A stretch of DNA of 64,000 bases. Origin: Chaetoderma sp. LZ-2023a. Lineage: Eukaryota; Mollusca; Caudofoveata; Chaetodermatida; Chaetodermatidae. The stretch is from the NCBI GenBank assembly GCA_034401795.1, contig CM067367.1:50099363-50163362 (forward strand), written 5' to 3'. Below are positions 55,139 to 64,000 of this stretch, piece after piece; the first letter of the stretch is position 1, and each line of letters opens with the position of its first letter. A program made the translations under genes and the position numbers. Below the pieces are notes generated by a model. The model was not told the origin of the DNA, did no database searches, and saw nothing but the letters and a program-made list of their open reading frames with translations.

Positions 55139-57369
55139 CAGGGTTCGCACGGGTCATGGAAAACCTTGAAAGTCATGGAATTTGAAAGTCTAAATTCCAG
55201 GCCTGGAAAAGTCATGGAAAATCGTAATTTTGGTCAAAGTCATGGAAAATGAAAATCTTGCTTAGAAAATCTAATGGCATAAAATTCCGCTGTAAGTGAG
55301 ACAGGTTATCGAAACAAGGTGTTGGCTTCGTCGTGTCATAACACGATATTCGCTCACAATGGCTGCAAATGCAAATGTTGTTATTGAGCAACAAGTCTCG
55401 GTAGTCTCGCGCTAGCGAGAAAGCGCGAGATTCTCAATCCAAAAAGAAAAGTTAATTATGCAGATCGATTATGCAGATTGGCAAGTTTCGGCTACTACTA
55501 CGAAGTATGGTAATAAATACGAAAGCGAATGCGAAACGAACCTAAGAGAGTGAAGTCTGTGATAAATTTTACCGGAAGAAATTGTTTTCTCAACGTAAAC
55601 AAACATGTCGTCCTTTTATAAATTGCGATCAAGCTGGGATTTTCAGATGTGTAAAGTAAGTAAAGCTAACAGTAAATAGTTGCCGTAATGTGTTAATTTT
55701 TAAGTTCACGATATTTCCGTGATAAAATATGACTAAGAAAGTTTAACTATTGGTCAAAATGCCCGGAAAGTGCAGTTTTAACGGTAGTTGGTTATCAAAT
55801 GCGCAGTACAGTGGATAAACTTAAACATTTGAAAGGAATTTAAACACTACAAATCTTTGTAAAAATATTGTATAATTAATTTGACTGGAGATTCTTGCTG
55901 CATTTTACTTGAACAATAATTTCCAATCAAATTGGTTTTAAAATATTTTGATTTGCATTGATAGGTATATATACATAATTATGCGCTTTGTCTTGTTACA
56001 GTTGCACATATGATGTCATGATGATGATAATGATAGCTAGTGCTCTTAACCCTTTAACCATTGAATTCCTGATATCTCATTTTCAAGGCGACCATACAAG
56101 AAAAGTGTTCTCAGTTGAATAGTTTGAAAATAATTTGGCTTGAAGCCATTGCTCAATGCTGGCTTAGGCAGCAACAGCTTCTAAATAAGTAATACAAAAT
56201 TTAATTCTTCAGGGATTTGTCAGTTAAAGGGTTAATCTTGAAAATGTTCCTATATATTGTTGCATCTCTTTATTTATATGTTAATGCTCACAGTGAAATT
56301 AGTTTCAAAATAATTTAAATTAATTTGTCTGGATGTACTTGCTGCATTACGCTGGAATAATTTGCAGCCAAATTGGTTTTAAAATATTTTTAAAATGATT
56401 TCATGGCCATGATAGGTATATTATAGGGATATTAGCCCTACATATACCATTCCAGTGGTAAATATTTTTTATATCGTGCTCAATATATACATATGCTCTT
56501 TGTCTAGTTAAGGTTGTACATATGATGCCATGGTGATGATACTAGATAGCTAGTGCCATTAATCTTTACATCTATGCCTGTAATAAATTGAATAATGTTG
56601 AATCTCTAACAACGCTCAATGAAATTAGTTTCAAAATAATTTAAATTAATTTGCCTGGCTGTTCTTGCTGCATTATGCTGCAATGATTTCCAGTCAAATT
56701 GGTATTAAAATATTTTAAAAATAATCTCATAGGTATATTACAGGGATAATAGCCCTACATATATACCCTGAGTTATTATATAGTGCTCGATATATACATA
56801 ATATGCTCTTTTTCTAGTCATACATATATACCATTTGCCTGATGACCACTAAATAATGCTCAAATCTGTTTAGTAGATAAACTCCATTAAGGCATTTGCA
56901 GAACCAGGAGATTAGTTTTGAAAATTTACCATAGAATTACTGGATTCATAGGCGATCTAGTCATTCCAGTGGTAAATATTTAAAAAAAGTGTTCTGGTTC
57001 TGCAAATGGACATGCTAATAAAGGGTTTATCTCAGATATTAAATATGATATGGGAATCTGTGATAGTCAGTTATATTTACCTCAAACTGTGATGACCAAT
57101 GCTAATAACAATATTCCATATATAGTATTATAGTGCCTATATGTACGCTGTCATGTGACTGTCATTTAAAAAAAAGTTATGTAATAAATCTAATTCATTT
57201 ATTTGATCTGTTTGCTATTTATTGTTGACCCTTTCCCCTGGACATAGTCCTTTGATTAAAATTTGACTGAGATGTTGATTCTTAGAGGTCATGGAATTTG
57301 TTAATTTTGGTCATGGAAAGTCATGGAAAAGTCATGGAATTTCAGATCCTGAAAGGTGTACAAACCCTG
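55139..57369. mobile_element. TIR transposon of the same family, inner copy
   Basis: Same ends (CAGGGTTCGCAC at 55139, GTGTACAAACCCTG at 57369) and flanked by the six bases TATCAA on both sides. It is 2.2 kb, inserted in the outer copy. Inside, two short coding scraps, MSSFYKLRSSWDF (near 55606, followed by a GTAAGT donor-like site) and MPGKCSFNGSWLS (near 55759), look like N-terminal pieces of transposase-type zinc-binding proteins, but neither continues. The remainder is AT-rich with several TTTCAAAATAATTTAAATTAATTTG repeats. Confidence 0.78.
56925..57015. repeat. hairpin repeat related to 24700-25215
   Basis: TTACCATAGAATTACTGGATTCATAGGCGATCTAGTCATTCCAGTGG pattern: an imperfect palindrome with TTGCAGAACCAGGAG and its complement as outer arms. 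Another hairpin with TTTGCAGACCAAGTGAAGAC arms lies at 58165-58255. Confidence 0.5.
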
Positions 57370-58698
57370 TATCAAAGTCATATGTCCAACCAACATAAAA
57401 TGACCCAAAACAACGTAAGAATTAAAATGAGGTTAGATCGCTTCTTATGTTGGAAGGCCAAATTAAACTCTTTTGTGATTGGAGGCAGTCCACTGAACTA
57501 TGTCTGGACTGGAAGGAGGCCTCCCAAATAAAAACAGGTTTGTAACGCCAATATCCCAAAATAATAAATATGTACAGATGTTTGTAAAACAATTTGAGCA
57601 ATAAATTCACTATTTCCTACTCAGCATATGCATTCAGCAGTATATTTATTGGCAAGATTTGTGTCCATGTGGACGATTTCGTCTCGGCCGACTTGGTTAC
57701 ATTATGATAATTAGATGGCGATGATATTTCGCTCTCGCTAATGTATGGGGATTCCCCTGTATATTGAATGTATTTCTTGCTCAAAGATGGTTTTGTGCAT
57801 TCTATTACGGTTAAAGTATGAAATAAACTTGTTAATATTAATAAAAATAACCAGATATTTAGTCGCTAAGGGATTATTATTATTATTTTGAATCTAGCGG
57901 TAAAGTTACCAATTTTCGTTAGTCAGAAAAATATGTTTTGCAATATTTCTGAGCTATGACTGCGTGTTACATACCTGTATAAGGCTTTTTTGGCTCATAT
58001 TTTGTCAAGTTTTCCCCTGCGTGCTATCTATCAGTGCACAATATATTCTTGAAAGTAACCAATTTAAGGAATGGATTTCAATTTTTTTCTTGAACACCTT
58101 GGCCAAGTAGAAGCCTAGTCTTTAAGCCTTAAATTTGTTCAAAAAAATGTAAACAAATTTCAAAGAAAATGTCAATTTGCAGACCAAGTGAAGACTATTT
58201 TAGAAAAATGTTCAACAATAGTCTTCTCTTGGTCTGCAAATGGACATTTCTCAAGACCACTACAGAAGCTGTCTTTGACTGATATGAGTGTTAAAAGGTT
58301 AATAGGCAATTTTATGGGTCATTTTGTTCAAAATTTTCTAGAAATGGCCATATTGCTTGTTACCATTTGAACGATTTCAACCAAGTTGGGCTGAAATGGT
58401 GCTACATATATGATCATAGGCTCTAGAACTTCCATTCAGAACTTTTATTCGTCAATTTCTTATGTGAAAACCTCAGATTTTATTTTAAATGTACCGGAAA
58501 TTCTCACATGTTGACCCATTTCCATAGATAAAAAGTGAGTTCCATATGATTCACTCTATGCTATTGAACATTTTGAAACAAATTTGACTGTCTAACCTAG
58601 CTATTGATTCTTAGAGGTCATGGAATTTTTAAATTTTAGTCATGGAAAGTCATGGAAAAGTAATGGAATTTCAAATACTGAAAGGTGTACAAACCCTG

Positions 58699-59060
58699 CT
58701 GAAGGTAGTGGTCACCATTGAACTCGAAGTTATTGCATTCTAAAAGGTTTAGTAGCCCCCTATGGTGAGGTCTCCAGGGAGTCCATGTTTCTGACAAAAC
58801 CTGGTTACCGCTCTCAAGCCCTCGTTGTTGGGTATATTTGTATAGAGCCAAGTTACGTCCATAGTGACTAGTAATGTGCCTGGTGGTGTTGGTCCGTATT
58901 CTTCTACCTTGTTTATGAAGCCTGTAGTGTCTTTCACATAGGATCTGATCTTAGTGATGTGTACTTTGATGTGTTCGTCACCAAAGCTACTGATTAGCTC
59001 TGTGGGGCAGCCAATGCCACTGATGATTGGTCTGCCCGGAATTAGTCCATCTTGTTTGGT
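58699..59060 (-). pseudogene. Penelope-like RT, N-terminal half
   Basis: IPGRPIISGIGCPTELISSF (59045-58980), then SYVKDTTGFINKVEEYG, LLVTMDVTWLYTNIPNNEG, and in the next frame LLNLLECNNFEFNGDHYLQ ending at 58699. A one-base shift lies near 58800. It continues at 54893 after the nested insertion. Confidence 0.88.
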
Positions 59061-59099
59061 TTCAGACTTCTGGATACACTACTGCATCCAAGCGTCAGG

Positions 59100-60002
59100 C
59101 TATATTCAGTCCTTTGGTACCAAGGGAGCCAGACAAGTTTCGAAGCCATTCAAAACAAAGTGTCAGGTTTGCTTCTGATGGGAGTAATAAAACCAGCAAA
59201 CCAGGGCACTCCAGGCTTCTATTTAAACATGTTCCTTGTCCCCAAGAGCACAGGAGGATGTGGAGATCCTTACTCAATCTCAGGCCATTGAATTGGTTTA
59301 TCCATACGCCTCAGTTTCAGATGGAAACTCCGAGATTGGTAATGGCAGGATTGAGAAAAGAAATGTGGTGTGTGTCAATCGATCTGAAAGATGCATATTT
59401 CCACATTCCAATGAACAGGGGTTGTCACAGGTTTCTGAGATTCGCATTTCAGAATCAGGTATGGGAATTTGTAGTCCTCCCATTCAGCCTGTCAACAGCC
59501 CCAAGGGTTTTCACCATAGTGGTCCTAGCGGTGACAGCGTTTCTCAGAAGATAGAATGTGGCGCTTCACACCTACATAGACGATTGGCTTATCAAGGCGG
59601 ACACGCCAGCCAGGTTAGGAGTGGATACTGCTCTGACTCTGAAATTGCTTTCAGATCTAGGCTGGATAGTCAACAGGGAGAAATCCGAGTTGACGCCCAC
59701 TCAACACTTTGTTTATTTGGGGATGCGATTCAATCTCGAGGAAGGCAGGGTTTACCCGTCAGAGCCCAGAGTGGTGTCTCTGTTAGCCATCCTCAAGAGT
59801 TTTCGATTGAGAAACTACATTCAGGCGAGCAGGTTTCTTCAGATGCTGGACATGATGGTCTCCATGGAGCAGGTAATTTCATACGCTGCTCTAATGCGAA
59901 GACCTATCCAGTTGTCTCTGTGGAAGCAAAGAACAGAAACCCTGTTAAAGCTGGTACCAGTTTTGGAGCCAATAATGTCGCATCTTGTATGGTGGAAGTA
60001 GG
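59100..60002 (+). pseudogene. DIRS RT, copy 3 fragment
   Basis: Blocks align with copy 2: VSGLLLMGVIKPANQ, FLVPKSTGG, SIDLKDAYFHIP, VVLPFSLSTAPRVF, then a TAG where copy 2 has a Glu codon (59552-59554). Then YIDDWLIKAD and FVYLGMRFNLEEGR follow, ending at WWK near 60001. A frame change lies near 59260. RNase H and the MT-like tail are absent. The -1 frame across the same bases stays open for about 269 codons (59236-60045). Confidence 0.88.
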
Positions 60003-60836
60003 GCTGTGCGGTATACTAGTACTGCAACCGTCAGCGGTTTTGTAGGTTTTGTAAGCATGATGGTTCGAAAACCGGTGACACAATTTGAAAACCACAAAAC
60101 TGCATATTTATGAAAAATGTCACTAGGCAAAGTTTTGATAACAATTTGGCTGAAAATCGTTGATGAAACAACTTTCAATCAAATTGTTTTCAAAATGATC
60201 AGCAGGTCAGTCAATGTTGCAAGACCTGCTGAAGATATTTCGAGCAACTTTATTGACAGTCATTTCTTACTCAGACAGCAACAGCGATGTCAAATTTTTC
60301 TCAGAATAATCAGCGGGCTTTCTTTATTGTTAGCTAACAAATGCCTACACAATAAGTATGGTGTAAGGCCTATATGGTATACGGAATCAAGAGCAAGTCT
60401 CAGATATGCTCTAAAGTTTGGTTCATTTCATTGTCAATCAGTAGGTAAGTGTATGCTATTCATGGGTTGGTATGTCAGAGGCAATCGTGCATGTGCTGGT
60501 GGACTGCTTGATCTGTGTGAACATATTTCACTCTGAAATACGCATATGATAGAGGCCTAACTAATTGTGTATGCACTTGCTCCCAAACAAAACAGGAAGT
60601 CCGCTGATTATTCTGAGAAAAATTTGACAACGCTGTTGCTGCCTGGGTAAGAAATGATTATCAATAAAGTTGCGCGAAATATCTTCAGCAATTCATGCAA
60701 CGTTGACTACACTGCTGATTATTTTGAGAACAATTTTATTGAAAGTTGTTGCGTCAACGATTTTCAGCCAAATTGTTATCAAATCTTTATCTAGTGACAA
60801 CTGTATTATCAGCTGATTATATTGACAATAATTGTC
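60003..60836. mobile_element. insert in DIRS copy 3, with long-TIR element at 60118-60799
   Basis: DIRS sequence stops at about 60002 and resumes at GGCGTGGTTCCCGGATCT (60837), with about 700 bp of element lost. The insert contains inverted repeats of about 205 bp starting TGTCACTAG (60118-60326 and 60590-60799), alike over nearly their whole length. The 260 bp centre has no recognised gene. No clear target duplication is seen. Confidence 0.7.
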
Positions 60837-61982
60837 AGGGCGTGGTTCCCGGATCTCATGGATCTGCTAGTGGACAATCCAGTGCAGCTGCCCAAGATTC
60901 TGAACATAATCTCCCAGGCCATGAGCCGCTTCCTACACGAGCGGCCCGAAATGTTTTAATTGACTGCGTGGATGTTAATCAAACAACGTTCCACGTTGGA
61001 AGGCTTTTCTCAACAGACTGCGAGTTTCATCGCAGCCACGAGAAGGAAGTCAACCTTCAAATCGTATAACCACAAGGTTAACAAATTTGCAAAGTGGTGT
61101 GAAGGAAAGGGTATTGATCCTTTTCAATCCACTATTCAGCAAATAGCAGACTTTCTCTGTGAGCTGTTCTTTACAGGACTGGCTCCGGGAACATTTGCTG
61201 GATACAAGTCAGCCTTTGGCATCAGTTATCCATTGTTTAGCCAACAGTGATAGTCCAGAGGTGGCCCAGTTGAATATGATGGTGAAGGGAATGAGGCATT
61301 CTCCGACCGAGACAACCTGTAGTCATTCCAACGTGGAGTCTTTGGTGCTTAATGTGCTGGCCAAGCACCCTTTGGAACCTTTGGGTTCGGCTGGTCTAAA
61401 GCATTCGACTCTAAAGGCGGTTTTTCTATTGGCAGCTTCCTCAGCAAGAAGGCGCAGTGAGATCAATGCGCTTTCAGGAGAGAGAGACCAATTTATTGTC
61501 TCCCGAGAGGGCCTGCGATTGCTGCCAAGAGCAGAGTTTATGTCAAAGAATCAATCTTTGAAATTTCCCGGCAAACCGATCATTATACCAAAGCTAACAA
61601 GGTTTGATCATGATGCCAGTGCCTGGTGTCCAGTCCGTGCTTTGACCAAGTACAAAAGACGGACAGACTCTATGGTCAAATGATAGACATCTGTGGATCT
61701 GCCATAAGACACCATGTGGCGCCGCATCCATGCATTCTATCTCGTTGGGTGGTCGAATGCATTCAGACTACCCATGAGATTGCGGCTGGGTACCATCATG
61801 TGCAATGTGCTAGGGCTCACGATGTTAGAGGAATAGCCGTCTCGACCACCCTATTCAATAGTGTCCTGCTAGAGGACATCATGGCCGTTGCACAATGGCA
61901 CTGTGAGTCCTCTCACAGATTACTATATGAGGGACATGTCAGACTCCGCCAATCCACTCGCTTTAATGTTTTGAAACGATAG
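60837..61982 (+). pseudogene. DIRS tyrosine recombinase, copy 3
   Basis: Blocks in three frames: STFKSYNHKVNKFAKWC, IADFLCELFFTGLAPG (first frame, to about 61190), then ASSARRRSEINAL with the catalytic Arg and SLKFPGKPIIIPKL (second), then RAHDVRGIAVS and WHCESSHRLLYEG (third). The TDYY nucleophile region is shifted out of frame by an indel near 61915, so the active Tyr is lost. At least three frameshifts are present relative to copy 2. Confidence 0.88.
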
Positions 61983-62470
61983 TCTAGTGGTCACACTGTT
62001 CATCTCCCTTTTGATAACTTTGAAAAGTAAAAGTAGTGAGAACAGACATGGTCAAGCGGGAGAAATTCAACCGTATGGTCGGAAGTGTGTTAGTTGATGG
62101 CTCCACGTCTGAAATCCATAATTCATGAGGTAATTCAGGTTTGACAGTTTTTTGTATTATGTTTGTATATCATGATCATTCATCTTATATATTCATGTTC
62201 ATTCCCAGGCTGATATGTGTAAAGAGCTGTTAACCCTCTTCGCACATTTGTGTATCAGGCGAGATGCATGTTCGTGAGTTCTCTCCCTTTTTTGGGAGAA
62301 AGGGGGTTGGGGGGAGCAGTGATGTGAATGTGATTCGGTCCCAGAACTTGTCTGTCCTTTTAGGTCTCCTTATGTCAAGTTTAGGTCTAAGTTCTTTCTC
62401 CAGTGGCAAAAGAGGCTTTGTATGGCTTGCCCCTTCCCACCAGGTTGCTGACTTAATCTGGTGTTATCAA
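61983..62470 (+). other. 3' untranslated region of DIRS copy 3
   Basis: It resembles the complement of 2074-2573 in parts (for example CATGTTCGTGAGTTCTCTCCC near 62267 and TTTTAGGTCTCC near 62359). No gene is present. Confidence 0.6.
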
Positions 62471-62567
62471 TGAGTAATGTGATGGTAAGTATTGATCGAA
62501 GGAGAATGAAGGAAATTTCAATTTCCCTTTCTCCGAGATCTAACAATACTTACCATTACATTACGGA
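62471..62567 (+). repeat. internal complementary region of DIRS copy 3
   Basis: TAAGTATTGATCGAAGGAGAA is joined to TGAAGGAAATTTCAATTTCC and onward, the same junction as in copies 1 and 2, seen from the other strand. Confidence 0.82.
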
Positions 62568-62599
62568 CCCTGCCTGCCTTCCCCACGTGGAAGTAAGCC

Positions 62600-62796
62600 A
62601 TGGGTATTCTCTTGTTTGGTAGCTATGCAAACAATATGAGTGTCTCTGGCAGGCGGGTACCCGTTTGTTGGGAGCCGGGTACCCAGTTCCAGGAGCCGGT
62701 GAAGCTTACTAAATCTAGATTCCTAGAGCCATCAATGTGTAATATAATGGTAAGTATTGTTAGATCTCGGAGAAAGGGAAATCGGAATTTCCTTCA
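62600..62796 (+). repeat. right inverted terminal repeat of DIRS copy 3
   Basis: It contains the GGGTACCCG hairpin, GAAGCTTACTAAATCTAGATTCC, and the terminal extension ending in GGAATTTCCTTCA. Confidence 0.8.
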
Positions 62797-64000
62797 TTTT
62801 CAGTCCTCGTCTGTCCCTCTTACTCTGGGGTATTCCCGCCTTCCTTCTGCTATCAAATCCTTCCCAGGTTCTTCAGATCCTGCTCTCTCTTCCTCCTCTT
62901 CTGTTTACCTTAATTCTTCTCTTCCTCATTCCTCCTCTTCTGCTTCTTCCTCCTTTGATCATCTTGACCCTATAGTTTCTGTTGTGCTTTCCCCTGAGTT
63001 AGAGTTTCAAATTGTTTATTCGGGTCTGGATTTTTCCTTGGTTTTCCGTGGTTAGAGACCTTCCCTCGATCGTTCTTTTGTGTCTGCTCATTTTTCCATT
63101 CTGTAGGTTTTCGGCTAGTGGTCAGGGTCAATTCCCCTTGTCTTCTGGTCAGCAGAGTGAAATTGATCCCATTCTGTCTGACCAATTTTCTTCAGTTTCA
63201 GATTTTTTGCCTGTGTCAACTCTTCAAGCATCTCGGAGGCTTGAATCTTTCATCTCTTGCGATTCTTCTCATCATCTTCTAATCATTCTTCTGTTTCCTC
63301 AATTCCGAAATCAGTCAGGAATCTGAAGAGGTTTTGTCCAGTCAGGGCCTCTTCAGAGGACTGGTCCCTGGCTCATCGGTGGATTGCTTCTAGTCTTTCT
63401 CTTCCTCTCAAGGATGAATTCTCTATAGACCCTCCTTCTTTTGGGTCTGCTCTTTCCTCCTCTGACTCATCCTCAGGTTCTCCCGGTTGATAATTTGGTA
63501 GTTGACATGTTAGACTTCTATGTGAATGATGTTCATTCTAAGGACTTTTCTCTTACTCCCAAATTCGATGCTCCTGTTCAGATTCCCAAGGACGATTATC
63601 TGCGAGTTTCCTCCCCTCAATCAGTCAATGGTCCTGCTTGGGAAGTTCTTTCCTCTAATTTAAAGGATTCTGCGAAAGTCGAGGCCTCTTCGGATCTTTT
63701 TAAATGCGAGTCAGTGTGTAGGTCACAGCTCAAGTCAGCAAATTTTCTTGCCTTACTTTCAGAGGCAGTTCTTAAATCCCAGGAGAGAAACGAGCAGGTT
63801 CCTGCTGAGGTTTTTCGTACTATGGCCGATATTTCAAGAGGTTCTCTTAATTCTGTCTGTAGATCATTAGGTTTTATTACATTGAAATGAAGGTCTAGGA
63901 AGCTTGTAGAGGTTAATATTTCTAGTAATCTCAAGAGTAGTCTCATTTCAGCTCTTCCTTTTGGCCAGGATATTTTTGGTCGGTCTTCCTCTAGCTTAAT
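62797..64000 (+). pseudogene. gag-like region of a fourth, divergent DIRS/Ngaro-like element
   Basis: Several plus-strand frames: a Ser/Pro-rich part (SSSSSVYLNSS, 62860-62960), a frame at 63441-63890 with SLTPKFDAPVQIPKDDYLRV, and after one stop (63888-63890) RSRKLVEVNISSN to PFGQDIFGRSSSS at 63891-63999. The last part matches the SRRQMVIDHMRP to TGPSIFGGQ block of gag in copies 1 and 2 in order and spacing, though few residues are identical. The sequence is T-rich and unlike the C-rich gag of copies 1 and 2, so it is another family. It runs off the window, where RT would be expected. Confidence 0.55.

Larger units (their letters stand above)
54894..58698. mobile_element. TIR transposon (CAGGGTT ends), outer copy
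   Basis: It starts CAGGGTTCGCAC at 54894 and ends GTGTACAAACCCTG at 58698. The six bases CTGAAG stand on both sides (54888-54893 and 58699-58704), a target duplication confirmed by the Penelope frame, which needs only one copy. Without the inner insertion it is about 1.6 kb. The subterminal parts repeat GTCATGGAAA many times. No complete transposase is found. Superfamily not determined. Confidence 0.8.
53583..59060 (-). mobile_element. Penelope-like element, 5'-truncated and split by a nested insertion
   Basis: Minus strand. RT begins inside the domain at 59060 and the GIY-YIG endonuclease ends at 53613. Once 54894-58698 is removed the RT halves meet in frame. It is one of the two recognised RT-plus-GIY-YIG layouts, so the assignment to Penelope-like elements is firm. 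Stops and frameshifts show it is dead. Its left border with the LINE tail and its right border with DIRS copy 3 are abrupt. Confidence 0.88.
59062..62796 (+). mobile_element. DIRS1-like retrotransposon, copy 3, degraded
   Basis: Plus strand. RT, recombinase, internal complementary region (62471-62567) and right terminal repeat (about 62600-62796) are present. Gag, the left terminus and the first part of RT are gone, cut at the Penelope border. The region from the end of RT to before the recombinase is replaced by 60003-60836. It is clearly diverged from copies 1 and 2, though protein blocks align along their length. Confidence 0.88.

Noticed and set aside
59236-60045. 269-codon frame as an independent gene in DIRS copy 3
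   Set aside because: It is the -1 frame across the RT remnant and runs into the unrelated insert. I treat it as part of the overlap question and not as a gene.

Overview
The window reads as nuclear DNA from an invertebrate animal, and its element mix (several DIRS1-type retrotransposons, PHD-finger LINEs, a Penelope-like element with a GIY-YIG nuclease, Tc1, many foldback repeats) resembles mollusc or other marine lophotrochozoan genomes. This taxonomic placement is inference. I find no convincing host gene, rRNA, tRNA or CRISPR array. Almost everything recognisable is a mobile element or a low-complexity repeat, much of it nested.

Layout. 1-1724: mostly unassigned, ending in LINE debris. 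1725-8839: DIRS copy 1, minus strand. 8840-10168 and 18451-19060: more pieces of one minus-strand LINE. 10169-18450: an 8.3 kb insertion in that LINE flanked by TTAA, carrying DIRS copy 2 at 10696-17806. 19565-20264: a foldback element with TAA/TTA tracts. 20273-21929: an apparently intact Tc1 transposon. 21942-23070: about 1.1 kb of GT repeat. 23194-24672: a MULE-like transposase frame cut off at a TA repeat. 24700-25215: tandem hairpins. 26030-27575: a LINE 3' end. 27600-32090: a decayed Ty3/gypsy element with an extra 3' reading frame. 32463-39331: a near full-length but broken I/Nimb-like LINE with a PHD finger in ORF1. 40220-43773: foldback repeats and a second such LINE. 44560-45760: another LINE 3' end. 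47848-51718: a LINE with one long intact frame. 53583-59060: a Penelope-like element split by two nested TIR transposons. 59062-62796: a third, degraded, plus-strand DIRS. 62797-64000: the gag region of a fourth, divergent DIRS/Ngaro-like element.

How the parts work. DIRS elements copy through RNA with RT/RNase H and integrate a circle with a tyrosine recombinase, so they leave no target duplication. Copy 1 shows this: it interrupts a LINE reading frame and the two flanks rejoin in frame with nothing duplicated. The inverted termini and internal complementary region match the circle-junction architecture known for DIRS1. Copy 2 has intact gag, RT-RNase H-MT and recombinase frames and may be a recently active copy. 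Points of most interest are a conserved splice acceptor before gag that adds a zinc finger, a very long open -1 frame overlapping the RT gene, a possible SGNH-hydrolase-like frame behind the gypsy pol, and 6-bp duplications around a CAGGGTT-ended transposon family.
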